Source: Oceanithermus profundus DSM 14977 (GTDB lineage: Bacteria > Deinococcota > Deinococci > Deinococcales > Marinithermaceae). From it: 64,000 nucleotides of DNA. The stretch covers positions 1,736,001 through 1,800,000 of the forward strand of contig NC_014761.1 of NCBI RefSeq assembly GCF_000183745.1. Direction: 5' to 3'. The notes beneath the pieces were generated by a model. It worked only from the letters and a program-made list of their open reading frames with translations, did not search any database and was not told the origin of the DNA. The position numbers and the translations under genes are program-made. Shown piece after piece: positions 30,478-38,082 of the stretch (the stretch's first letter is position 1; each line of letters begins with the position of its first letter).

Positions 30478-30908
30478 GGACGCGCAAGGGCTTCAGCCTG
30501 ATCGAGGTGCTCATCGCCCTCGTGGTGGTGACGGTCGTCAGCTTCGCCGCGGTCACCACGATGGTCTCCAGCATGCGGCACAACGCCGACAACCGCGTAC
30601 GCTCCCAAGCGGTGGCCGCCACCGAAGCCTGGATGGACCGCTTCCGCAGCCGCAGCCTTCCGTTCAACTACTTTACGACCCCCCGCACCTACGACTACGG
30701 CTACGACTACACGAGCGACTCGGTCTTCACGGCGGCGGGCGACCCCAACTTCGCGGAGATCGCCCAGGAGTGGGGGCGGTTCAAGTTCGTGGTCAAGACG
30801 GAGGCGTACTCCACCAACCCCATCATCTGGAGGGTGTTGGTGACGGGGTACTACAAGAAGCGGGGAGGTGAGGGCCGTGTCGAACTCGTCTCGCTCGTTC
30901 GCCAGTAG
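30474..30908 (+). CDS. Pseudopilin, PilV/GspI type
   Basis: 144 residues with the prepilin motif RKGFSLIEVLIALVVVTVVS, then a conserved helical stretch (AVAATEAWMDRFRSRSL) and a Tyr-rich loop (about residues 65-85). Its ATG overlaps the stop of the preceding gene (ATGA), so they are translationally coupled. Role: minor pilin initiating pilus assembly. Confidence 0.85.
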   Translation: MRTRKGFSLIEVLIALVVVTVVSFAAVTTMVSSMRHNADNRVRSQAVAATEAWMDRFRSRSLPFNYFTTPRTYDYGYDYTSDSVFTAAGDPNFAEIAQEWGRFKFVVKTEAYSTNPIIWRVLVTGYYKKRGGEGRVELVSLVRQ

Positions 30909-31878
30909 GCGCATGCGGCGGGGTTTCACGCTGATCGAGGCCCTGCTGGCCATCGGGATCCTGATCGTCCTCATCGGGATCGTCGCGGTGGCCCTGACCC
31001 GCGGCTTGCAGACGAAGCACAGCCAGAGCGTCTACGTGGAGCTGCAGCAAAACCTGCGCGTGGCCATGCAGCAGATCACCCAGGACCTGCGTTCGGCCTC
31101 GCAGCTGGGGCTGTGGAACGACCCCGCCTCGGGGTGCAGCGCCGCGGGCGACGCCTGCTCGGCGCGCGACCGCTTGGCAATCCTCGTCTCCAAGGGTTTC
31201 TACACCGCCGTCGCGGAGGCCCCCGGGAACAGCTACACCAACTCCGTCGAAACGGCCGTCTGCGACGCCTCGGGTTTCGATACCGGCGACCTGGTGCTGA
31301 TCACCAACGGCAGCGCCGCCGACCTGGTCACCATCACCCAGATCCAGAACCTGCGGGACTTCTCCCAACCCTGCCGCCCGGCCACCACCGCCGCGGGCGG
31401 AAATCCGCCCAACCACGACAAGATCCAGCACAACCGCGATCGCCTCAGCGGCACCTGGCAGCCCAACACCTACGCCTTCAAGGTGCAGCTGGTGACCTAC
31501 GAGCTCCGCCCCGATCCCCAGGACGCCGCCCGCTCGGTGCTCTACCGCCGCACCGGTCTGGGCACCAGCGAGGGCCCCTACAGCGGCATCGTGGCCTTCG
31601 ACGTCGACACGCTGCGCATCAGCTACGGCGTTCCCATCGACCCCACCGCCGCCAGCAGCACGATCCAGCAGCTGCGCTTCTACGACTCCCTGTCCGCCGC
31701 GGCGGCCGCCCTGGGTTCGGCCTACACCGACGACCCCAAGGGCAGCGGCGTCTACGTGGGCGGCCTCGTTCGCGCCGTCCGCGTCTACCTCGCGGGAACC
31801 ACCCCCGCGCCGCTCACCGCCGGCGGCGGCCCCGGGCGTTACGAGATCACCGAGACCGTGGACTTGCGGTTGAACTAG
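30877..31878 (+). CDS. Pseudopilin, PilW type
   Basis: About 333 residues. The prepilin site is in RRMRRGFTLIEALLAIGILI. The C-terminal part (about 100-333) is a PilW-like beta-rich domain with four cysteines, including GCSAAGDACSARDRLAILVS. GTG 30877 is preferred over GTG 30868, since the GGGGAGG (30862-30868) would overlap the latter. It overlaps the preceding gene by 32 bp. Confidence 0.85.
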   Translation: MSNSSRSFASRRMRRGFTLIEALLAIGILIVLIGIVAVALTRGLQTKHSQSVYVELQQNLRVAMQQITQDLRSASQLGLWNDPASGCSAAGDACSARDRLAILVSKGFYTAVAEAPGNSYTNSVETAVCDASGFDTGDLVLITNGSAADLVTITQIQNLRDFSQPCRPATTAAGGNPPNHDKIQHNRDRLSGTWQPNTYAFKVQLVTYELRPDPQDAARSVLYRRTGLGTSEGPYSGIVAFDVDTLRISYGVPIDPTAASSTIQQLRFYDSLSAAAAALGSAYTDDPKGSGVYVGGLVRAVRVYLAGTTPAPLTAGGGPGRYEITETVDLRLN

Positions 31879-31888
31879 GAGGCAAGGC

Positions 31889-33766
31889 ATGAGGAGAAAA
31901 CAAGGCATCGCCCTCGTCACCGCACTGGTCCTGATGATGGTGCTCGTCGCGGTGATCGCGATCCTCTCGGTGGACACGCTGAGCGAGATCCGCCAGAACA
32001 AGAACAACCTGCTCAGCAGCCGCGCCCGCAACGTCGCCGAGGCCGGCGCGACCTACGCCGGATACGTGCTGGACACGCAGCTCTTCTCGGTGCTGCAACC
32101 GATCGTCAACGGCTACGCGACCAGCTTCATCGTCGGGGGCGGCGACCCCACCAGCGACTACGTCATCCCCGAGAGCGCCTGGGACACGGTGGCCTCGCAG
32201 ATCACGAACGAACTCAACACCAACTACGCCTCGCTCCCGGCCAGCCAGCTGGCGGGCGTGGGCAGCGCCAGCCTCAGCTACGACGTACGCAACTTCCGCA
32301 TCGCCTCGATGCCCACCGCCGGGGGCGGCGGCCAGTTTCAGACTTACACCGCCGAGTACAAGGTGGTCGCCACCGGCACTTCGGGGAATGGGAAGCGCCG
32401 GATCCAGGAAGAAGGCTTCCTCACCGTCAAACTCGGCCGCGCCAGCCTGTCGCAGTGGCTCTTCCTGGTGGAGGACGCCGGCGGCGATCGCGGCTTCTTC
32501 CCCACCGGATCGGTTTTCGACGGGCCCGTACACGCCAACAGCAACTGGGGCTTCTGGGGCACGCCGGTATTCCGCGGCCGCATCACCGCCTCCGACGGCG
32601 GCGCGTGGTTCTGGGACATCTTCAACACCTGCCGCGACGGCCTGGGTTACCGCAGGTTCCTTAACGCGGGTTCGCGGCCGCCTTGCACGGAGCCGGTCTT
32701 CGACAAGGGGTACGACTGGAACGCGCCGCGGGTGGAGCTGCCCACGAACGCGCTCTCGCAGGAGCGGGCCGCGCTGGGCCTCGACCCCACCGAGGACAAC
32801 AACGGCGACGGGGTGCCCGACCCGGTGACCGACGCCGACCGTTGCTCGAGCCTGGGCATCAGCCCCTGTGTGGGCGCCAACCCGATCCCCGACGGGGTCT
32901 ACCTGGTCAACGACGGCAGCCGCGTCACCGGCGGGATCTACATCGAGGGCAACGTCGACGAGCTGCTCGTGGCCGCGGGCGGCGACGGCACCCAGACCTA
33001 CCGCATCACCCAGGGCGGCAACACCTGGACGATCCTGGTGGACTACAACACCGACACCACCACGATCACCGACCCCTCGGGCAACGCCACCAACCTGCTG
33101 GGCGTGCCCAACGGCCCCGCACCGCTGGGCACCGGTGGTCCCACGGGGCAGATCTACGTGAACGGCGTCATCGACGCCCTGCGCGCTCCGGACCGCACCG
33201 GCCCCGTCCCCACGGACTCGCCCGACCACCCTCCGCCGAGCACGATCCCCCCGGCGCTCTCGCTGGAGACCCAGCTCAACATCACCGCGGTGGGGGGCAT
33301 CGGCCTGTACACCGACCTGGTCTACGAGTGCGACCCCACCCAGATGACGAACAGCAGCTACCTGGCCAGCCATCCCCGCTGCGCCTCGGCCAGCGGGCCG
33401 CTGCGGACGGTGCTGGGGGTCTTCTCGGAAACCGACGACATCACCATCCGCGTCGGGGCGGTCGACGACATCTACCTCTGGGGTTCCTTCCTTTCGGCGG
33501 CGAACGGCAAGGGGCTCGCGGTGGAGAACTACAACACCCGCGGCCCTCAGGGCAAGATGCGCCTCTTCGGCGGGCTGATCCAGTGGGAAGACCAGCTGCG
33601 CGGCGTCATCGGCCGCGGCGGCAGCATCAGCAGCGGCTACCTGGAAACCTTCGAGTACGACCGCCGTTTCGAGAACAGCCGCCTCACCCCGCCCAACTTC
33701 CCGACCACGCGGGTCTTCCAGCTCAACGACGTCGAGGTCAAGCGCCTGACCTACAAGGAGTTCTGA
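31889..33766 (+). CDS. Large PilX/ComZ-like pilin with an inserted beta-rich domain
   Basis: A 625-residue protein starting RRKQGIALVTALVLMMVLVA, the PilX-type N terminus (Gly-Ile-Ala at the cleavage site, no Glu5). After the helix, about 180 residues of PilX-like fold are followed by a long Gly/Asp/Thr-rich beta section (IYIEGNVDELLVAAGGDGTQ and similar), compatible with a beta-solenoid. Size and place resemble Thermus ComZ, a pilus-tip DNA-binding protein. It contains several cysteine pairs (for example FNTCRDG and RPPCTEP). Confidence 0.75.
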   Translation: MRRKQGIALVTALVLMMVLVAVIAILSVDTLSEIRQNKNNLLSSRARNVAEAGATYAGYVLDTQLFSVLQPIVNGYATSFIVGGGDPTSDYVIPESAWDTVASQITNELNTNYASLPASQLAGVGSASLSYDVRNFRIASMPTAGGGGQFQTYTAEYKVVATGTSGNGKRRIQEEGFLTVKLGRASLSQWLFLVEDAGGDRGFFPTGSVFDGPVHANSNWGFWGTPVFRGRITASDGGAWFWDIFNTCRDGLGYRRFLNAGSRPPCTEPVFDKGYDWNAPRVELPTNALSQERAALGLDPTEDNNGDGVPDPVTDADRCSSLGISPCVGANPIPDGVYLVNDGSRVTGGIYIEGNVDELLVAAGGDGTQTYRITQGGNTWTILVDYNTDTTTITDPSGNATNLLGVPNGPAPLGTGGPTGQIYVNGVIDALRAPDRTGPVPTDSPDHPPPSTIPPALSLETQLNITAVGGIGLYTDLVYECDPTQMTNSSYLASHPRCASASGPLRTVLGVFSETDDITIRVGAVDDIYLWGSFLSAANGKGLAVENYNTRGPQGKMRLFGGLIQWEDQLRGVIGRGGSISSGYLETFEYDRRFENSRLTPPNFPTTRVFQLNDVEVKRLTYKEF

Positions 33767-33810
33767 CCCCGAACCGCTCCGCGCCCTCCCGGGCCGGAGC
33801 GGTTCCCCAC

Positions 33811-33854
33811 ACCCCCGTTTGAGGGTACTCGGGGAAGGTCCTTCCACCTACGCT
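33811..33854 (+). promoter_or_regulatory. Palindromic activator site and -10 box, pilin operon 2
   Basis: ACCCCCGTTTGAGGGTA (33811-33827) shares 14 of 17 positions with the palindrome before pilin operon 1. It is also 21 bp from a -10-like box, here TACGCT (33849-33854). That box ends six bases before ATG 33861, giving a leaderless message. Confidence 0.65.
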
Positions 33855-33860
33855 ATAAGC

Positions 33861-35978
33861 ATGGGGAAAGGATCTAGACAAAAGGGCATCGCCCTCATCA
33901 CGACGATCTTCGCGATGGTCATCGCGTTCATGATCGTGATGATCTTTACGGCCAGCACGGTCAACCAGATCCGCAGCGTCAAGACCGTGAAATCCCACAG
34001 TGCGCTGGTCCAGGCGGCGGACGGCGTGTCGGAGCAGGCGCGGTTGAAGCTGATCAGCGATTTCAAGAACAACAACTATTCGGTACGCAACTACCTGCGC
34101 ACCCTCGACACCACCCAGGTGCACACCGTCAACGTCATGGGCGGCATCACCGGCAAGTGGCGGGTGCTGCGCGTCTCGCCCCCCTCCGACCCCTACGGCT
34201 GGGTGGAGGTCGCCGCCACCGCGTCCCAGGGCGGGGACAAACAGACGGTGGTCCGGCGGGTCAGCTTCGGTCAGAGCCAGATCTTCAAGCTGGCCATGCT
34301 CTCGGAGACGACGAACTGCATCTACTGCCACCTGCGCGTGCGAGGCGACGTGGGCTCGCTCGAGTTCATGCGGCCCGGTTGGGGCACCGAGGGACGCAGC
34401 GGCATCGGCAGCGGCGCCCACGAGGGCGGCTCGACCATCTACGGCAGCGTTTACGCGGCGCGCGACATCACCCGCGACGATCTCGACCTCAGCGGCAGCC
34501 CGAAAAAGATCAACGGGGCCCTCGTCACCGGCAGCGTCACCACCAACTACTCGGGCGACATGCTCCCCAGCGACACCGACGGCGACGGCGTACCCGACTT
34601 CCCGCCCATCAACCGCGAGATCGCCCGGCAGAACGCCATGGGAAGCCTGAGCGGCGGCATCATCTACGGCGTGCCGATCGGCGGACGCATCACCTCGCTG
34701 CCGACGGGGTCCAACGTGAGCCGGGTCAACCGGGTCTATAACGGCAACCTGGTCCTCATCGGCACCCCCAGCAACCCCATCGTGATCGACGAGGACATCT
34801 TCGTCGAAGGCGACGTGATCATCAAGGGCGTGGTGACCGGCAAGGGCGCGATCTACGCGGGGCGCAACCTCTACACCGCGGGGAACGTCCAGGTGGCCGA
34901 CCCGCCCGACCCGCCGGGGCGCGGCGTCTGCTCGGGCATCAGCGACGCCGACGAGTGCGCCCGCGCCAACATCGCCGCAGGCAAGGACGAGCTGCGCTTG
35001 GCCGCCCGCGGCAACATCGTGATCGGCGACTACACCGAGCGCGACTCGAGCGGCAACCTGCTCCCTACCGCCGAGCGCCAGTCGGCCGACTACTACCGCT
35101 CCCAGTTCGGCTTCTACAGCGGCACCCGCTGCTTCGACAAGCGCAACGGCGACGAGCTGACGCGGAAGGGCGGCGGCTACGTCAACGTGGACGGCGAGGC
35201 GGTGTCGTCGGGCAACGTGGTCTGCCGCCGCGCCAACCGCTCCGCCTCGGTGAGCCGCGACGCCTACAGCTACGCCTTCCGGCCGGGCACGATCCGTTCC
35301 AACGGCAACTTCAAGCCCTGGATGGACGACGCCCTCTACAAGCAGTTGCTGGGCACGGAGCGCATGTCCTACAACAGCTGGCGCGGCGGCTACTACGGGA
35401 TGTCGCGCAGCGAGATTCGCCAGGACCTGATCGATTCGGGCCTGCCCACCCGCCTGGCCCGGCGTCTGGCGCGTAGGCTCGACAACCGCAACAGCGGCTA
35501 CGGCAACTTCAGCGAGGGCGGCCTGCGCGGCTTCTGGCGCATCGACGGCAAAACGCTGCGCATCATCATCGACAACGAGCGCAACTACGAGACCCAGGTC
35601 TCCACCGTGGACGCCTTCCTCTACGCCAACCAGCGGATCGCCGGCAAGACGAGCATGAAACCGCTCGCCATCTCCGGCGGCCTGATCGCCAAGGAGCTGG
35701 GGATCCTGGCCCCGGGGCGCTACCAAGCCTGGTGGATGAAGCGCTGGTACGTGGGCAGCCGCCGCTACGACTTCCTGGGCGACCCCGACAACCCCGCGAG
35801 CGACTGCGGGCAGCCGGGCGACCCCTACTACGTCCCCGGCACCGAAGACTGCGCTTTTACCATCAACTACGACTTCCGCTTGCGCAACGGCGGCTTCGGG
35901 TTCAACCTGGTCAAGGGCGCGGTCGGCCAGACGATGTCGTGGCGGGTCTCCGACCGCACCACGGAGCACGTGCAATGA
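33861..35978 (+). CDS. Large PilX-like pilin with a CxxCH haem motif
   Basis: 705 residues starting GSRQKGIALITTIFAMVIAF, a PilX-type membrane helix. About 150 residues further on it reads TTNCIYCHLRVRGDVGSLEF: Cys153, Cys156 and His157 form a c-type haem attachment motif. A repeated beta section follows (VIDEDIFVEGDVIIKGVVTG, then AIYAGRNLYTAGNVQVADPP), similar to DUF4900-like solenoids. It is first in the second pilin operon and probably leaderless. Whether haem is bound is untested. Confidence 0.7.
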   Translation: MGKGSRQKGIALITTIFAMVIAFMIVMIFTASTVNQIRSVKTVKSHSALVQAADGVSEQARLKLISDFKNNNYSVRNYLRTLDTTQVHTVNVMGGITGKWRVLRVSPPSDPYGWVEVAATASQGGDKQTVVRRVSFGQSQIFKLAMLSETTNCIYCHLRVRGDVGSLEFMRPGWGTEGRSGIGSGAHEGGSTIYGSVYAARDITRDDLDLSGSPKKINGALVTGSVTTNYSGDMLPSDTDGDGVPDFPPINREIARQNAMGSLSGGIIYGVPIGGRITSLPTGSNVSRVNRVYNGNLVLIGTPSNPIVIDEDIFVEGDVIIKGVVTGKGAIYAGRNLYTAGNVQVADPPDPPGRGVCSGISDADECARANIAAGKDELRLAARGNIVIGDYTERDSSGNLLPTAERQSADYYRSQFGFYSGTRCFDKRNGDELTRKGGGYVNVDGEAVSSGNVVCRRANRSASVSRDAYSYAFRPGTIRSNGNFKPWMDDALYKQLLGTERMSYNSWRGGYYGMSRSEIRQDLIDSGLPTRLARRLARRLDNRNSGYGNFSEGGLRGFWRIDGKTLRIIIDNERNYETQVSTVDAFLYANQRIAGKTSMKPLAISGGLIAKELGILAPGRYQAWWMKRWYVGSRRYDFLGDPDNPASDCGQPGDPYYVPGTEDCAFTINYDFRLRNGGFGFNLVKGAVGQTMSWRVSDRTTEHVQ

Positions 35979-36415
35979 ACGGAAGGACGCTGAACCTCCT
36001 CATCGCGGTGCTGGCCCTGCTGCTGGTGGCCGGGCTGGTGCTCAAGCTGCGGGAGCGCCCGCAGCCCGCGGCCGCCCCGGCCGAACCCCCTGCGGCCGCG
36101 ACCGCCGCCGAAGCGACGGACCCGGACCCTGCTGGGCGCACGATCGTTACCGAGCAGGGAGCGACGATCGTGCTGGAGGGCAGCCTGGCGTCCGAGGCGC
36201 AGAACCCCCCTAAGGCCGAGCCGGCCGCCCCCCTGAACACCCTGCCGCCCTCGGAGCTGGCCCTCACCGACGTCAAGGAGTACGCGAGCGAGAACGGGCT
36301 CACCGTGCTGGTGCTGCGCGACGGCAGCAAGCTGCTGGTCAACGACTTCGTCTACGAGCAGCTTCCCGAGAGCATCCGTTTCCGCCTCGACTATCAGCGG
36401 GGGGAGGAACGATGA
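35975..36415 (+). CDS. Single-pass membrane protein of the pilin cluster
   Basis: Not recognised. The 146 residues have an N-terminal hydrophobic helix (LNLLIAVLALLLVAGLVLKL), an Ala/Pro/Glu-rich linker (about 27-75) and a small C-terminal domain (ALTDVKEYASENGLTVLVLR, then NDFVYEQLPESIRFRLDYQR). ATGA overlaps tie it to both flanking pilin genes, so it probably works in assembly of the same pseudopilus. Confidence 0.65.
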   Translation: MNGRTLNLLIAVLALLLVAGLVLKLRERPQPAAAPAEPPAAATAAEATDPDPAGRTIVTEQGATIVLEGSLASEAQNPPKAEPAAPLNTLPPSELALTDVKEYASENGLTVLVLRDGSKLLVNDFVYEQLPESIRFRLDYQRGEER

Positions 36416-36822
36416 AACGCCGCCGCGGCTTCTCGCTGCTCGAGCTACTGCTCGTGCTCGCGCTGCTGGGCGTCATCGGCGCCATCACCGCCGCCAACCT
36501 GCAGAACTACCTCAAGGCCCTGCGCGTGAACGAGAGCGCCCGCAGCTTCTCCAACTTCATCACCCAGGCGCGCAACCGCGCCCTCAAACGCAGCGAGGCG
36601 ATGAGCGTGACCCTCGCGGGCAACCGGGTCCAAATCTATGACGCCTCCGGCAACCTCGTGCGCGAGGGGCGGCTGCCCCACCGGGCCGCGGTGGCGCCGC
36701 CCACGACGCTGAACTTCAGCGGCCGGGGACTGCCGGACCAGCAGTACGTGTTTACCGTGACCACCGGACCCAAGACCCGCAGAGTGGTCGTGCTGCCCAC
36801 AGGGAAGGTGATCCTGCCGTGA
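36412..36822 (+). CDS. Pseudopilin, GspH/FimT type (second set)
   Basis: 136 residues with KRRRGFSLLELLLVLALLGV as the prepilin site and helix, then a FimT/GspH-like domain (SFSNFITQARNRALKRSEAM). ATG 36412 overlaps the preceding stop. It is paralogous in type to the gene at 30013. Confidence 0.88.
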   Translation: MKRRRGFSLLELLLVLALLGVIGAITAANLQNYLKALRVNESARSFSNFITQARNRALKRSEAMSVTLAGNRVQIYDASGNLVREGRLPHRAAVAPPTTLNFSGRGLPDQQYVFTVTTGPKTRRVVVLPTGKVILP

Positions 36823-37226
36823 AAAACGCAAAAGGCCTCTCGTTGGTCGAGATCCTGATCTCGCTCGCGATCATCGGTGTGGTGATCGTCGCGGTCGCCG
36901 GAAGCATGGCCAGCAACCTGCGGGTAAGTTCGAGCACCAACGAACAAAGCCTGGCCATGGAGTACGTGAACGGCGCGCTCGAGCAGTACCGCATCTACTG
37001 GAAGAGCGCCGCGAACTACAACGCCGCCGCGACCCCGCCGCGGCTTTCCGACCTCAACCGCATGCTGCCTTCCACCTTTACGGTCACGATCCGCGCCGAC
37101 AACCTCAACCTCAACGGCAGCGCCGCCACCGCCAGCCCGCCCCCCATGCGCAAGATCACGATCACGGTCACCCGCAGCGGACGCACCCTGGCCCGCGGCG
37201 CCACCCTGATCGGCAACCCCAACTAA
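36819..37226 (+). CDS. Pseudopilin, PilV/GspI type (second set)
   Basis: 135 residues; prepilin site KNAKGLSLVEILISLAIIGV, with Leu instead of Phe at +1. The helical AMEYVNGALEQYRIYWKSAA is typical of PilV-like proteins. The GTG start overlaps the stop of the GspH-type gene. No cysteines. Confidence 0.85.
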   Translation: MKNAKGLSLVEILISLAIIGVVIVAVAGSMASNLRVSSSTNEQSLAMEYVNGALEQYRIYWKSAANYNAAATPPRLSDLNRMLPSTFTVTIRADNLNLNGSAATASPPPMRKITITVTRSGRTLARGATLIGNPN

Positions 37227-37241
37227 GGACGGGTGGCGAAG

Positions 37242-38021
37242 ATGAAACGCAACGGCTTCACCCTGATCGAGCTGATGATCTCGATGGCGGTCTTCGGCGT
37301 CATCCTGATCCTGACCACCAGCATGATCGTCAAGAACCAGGAGATCGCCAACCGCCAGATCGTGGCCCAGCAGGCCCGCGAGGACGCCCGCCTGGCGTTG
37401 TTACGCGTCAGCGAACTGTTCTCGGGCGCGGCCTACATCTACCCGGGCAACCAGACGCTCACCCTGCCCGACGGCACCAGCGTCACCACCGGCGGTCAGA
37501 CCCTGGCCATGCTGCTCCCCTGGGGAAGCCCCTACTGCAACGAAGGAGGGAGCAACCCCTACGACAGCACCAGCAGCAACCGCGACCGTTACTGCGCGGT
37601 GGTCTACACCCTTGGGAACCGCTCCGACTACGTCGGCGTCCTCGGCGAAAACCCCAAAGCGGGGAACCGCGTGCTCGTCGAACACCTGATCAAGTGGGTC
37701 AGCTGGCCGGTCAACTCGCTCCCCACCCGCGACTTCTCGGGCCTGACCTCCAGCGTCGGCGTGGTGGCGGACGCGGTGGTGCCGGCGCAGACCGCCGTCG
37801 TCTACACGGCGAACTCGCTCTCGCAGACCTCGCGAAAACCCATCGACCCGCTGCTCCTCTCGGCCAGCGACACCCGCGACCCCACGAACGCCCTCGCGCT
37901 GATCGACAACGTGGTGGTCAGCCTGGGCATCCGTTACCGCGGGCAACCCTTGCAACAGGAACGCCGCAACCTCTTCGCCCGGGCCATACCGCGCAGCGCA
38001 CCGCCCGGCACCGGCAACTAG
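37242..38021 (+). CDS. Pseudopilin, PilW type (second set)
   Basis: 259 residues; prepilin site KRNGFTLIELMISMAVFGVI. The beta-rich C-terminal domain has a cysteine pair (GSPYCNEGGS and RDRYCAVVY). ATG 37242 gives a normal short leader peptide; GTG 37233 is the alternative. It is last in the second pilin operon and is followed by a terminator hairpin. Confidence 0.85.
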   Translation: MKRNGFTLIELMISMAVFGVILILTTSMIVKNQEIANRQIVAQQAREDARLALLRVSELFSGAAYIYPGNQTLTLPDGTSVTTGGQTLAMLLPWGSPYCNEGGSNPYDSTSSNRDRYCAVVYTLGNRSDYVGVLGENPKAGNRVLVEHLIKWVSWPVNSLPTRDFSGLTSSVGVVADAVVPAQTAVVYTANSLSQTSRKPIDPLLLSASDTRDPTNALALIDNVVVSLGIRYRGQPLQQERRNLFARAIPRSAPPGTGN

Positions 38022-38038
38022 AAGCCGCCCACCGGTAC

Positions 38039-38062
38039 CCACGCCCCTTTCCCGGGGCGTGG
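38039..38062 (+). terminator. Terminator of pilin operon 2
   Basis: CCACGCCCC (38039-38047) pairs with GGGGCGTGG (38054-38062) around TTTCCC. It lies just after the last pilin gene and before the -10 box of the oxidoreductase operon. There is only a weak T-tract. Confidence 0.6.
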
Positions 38063-38082
38063 TTCGACTTAAGATGGGCGGT

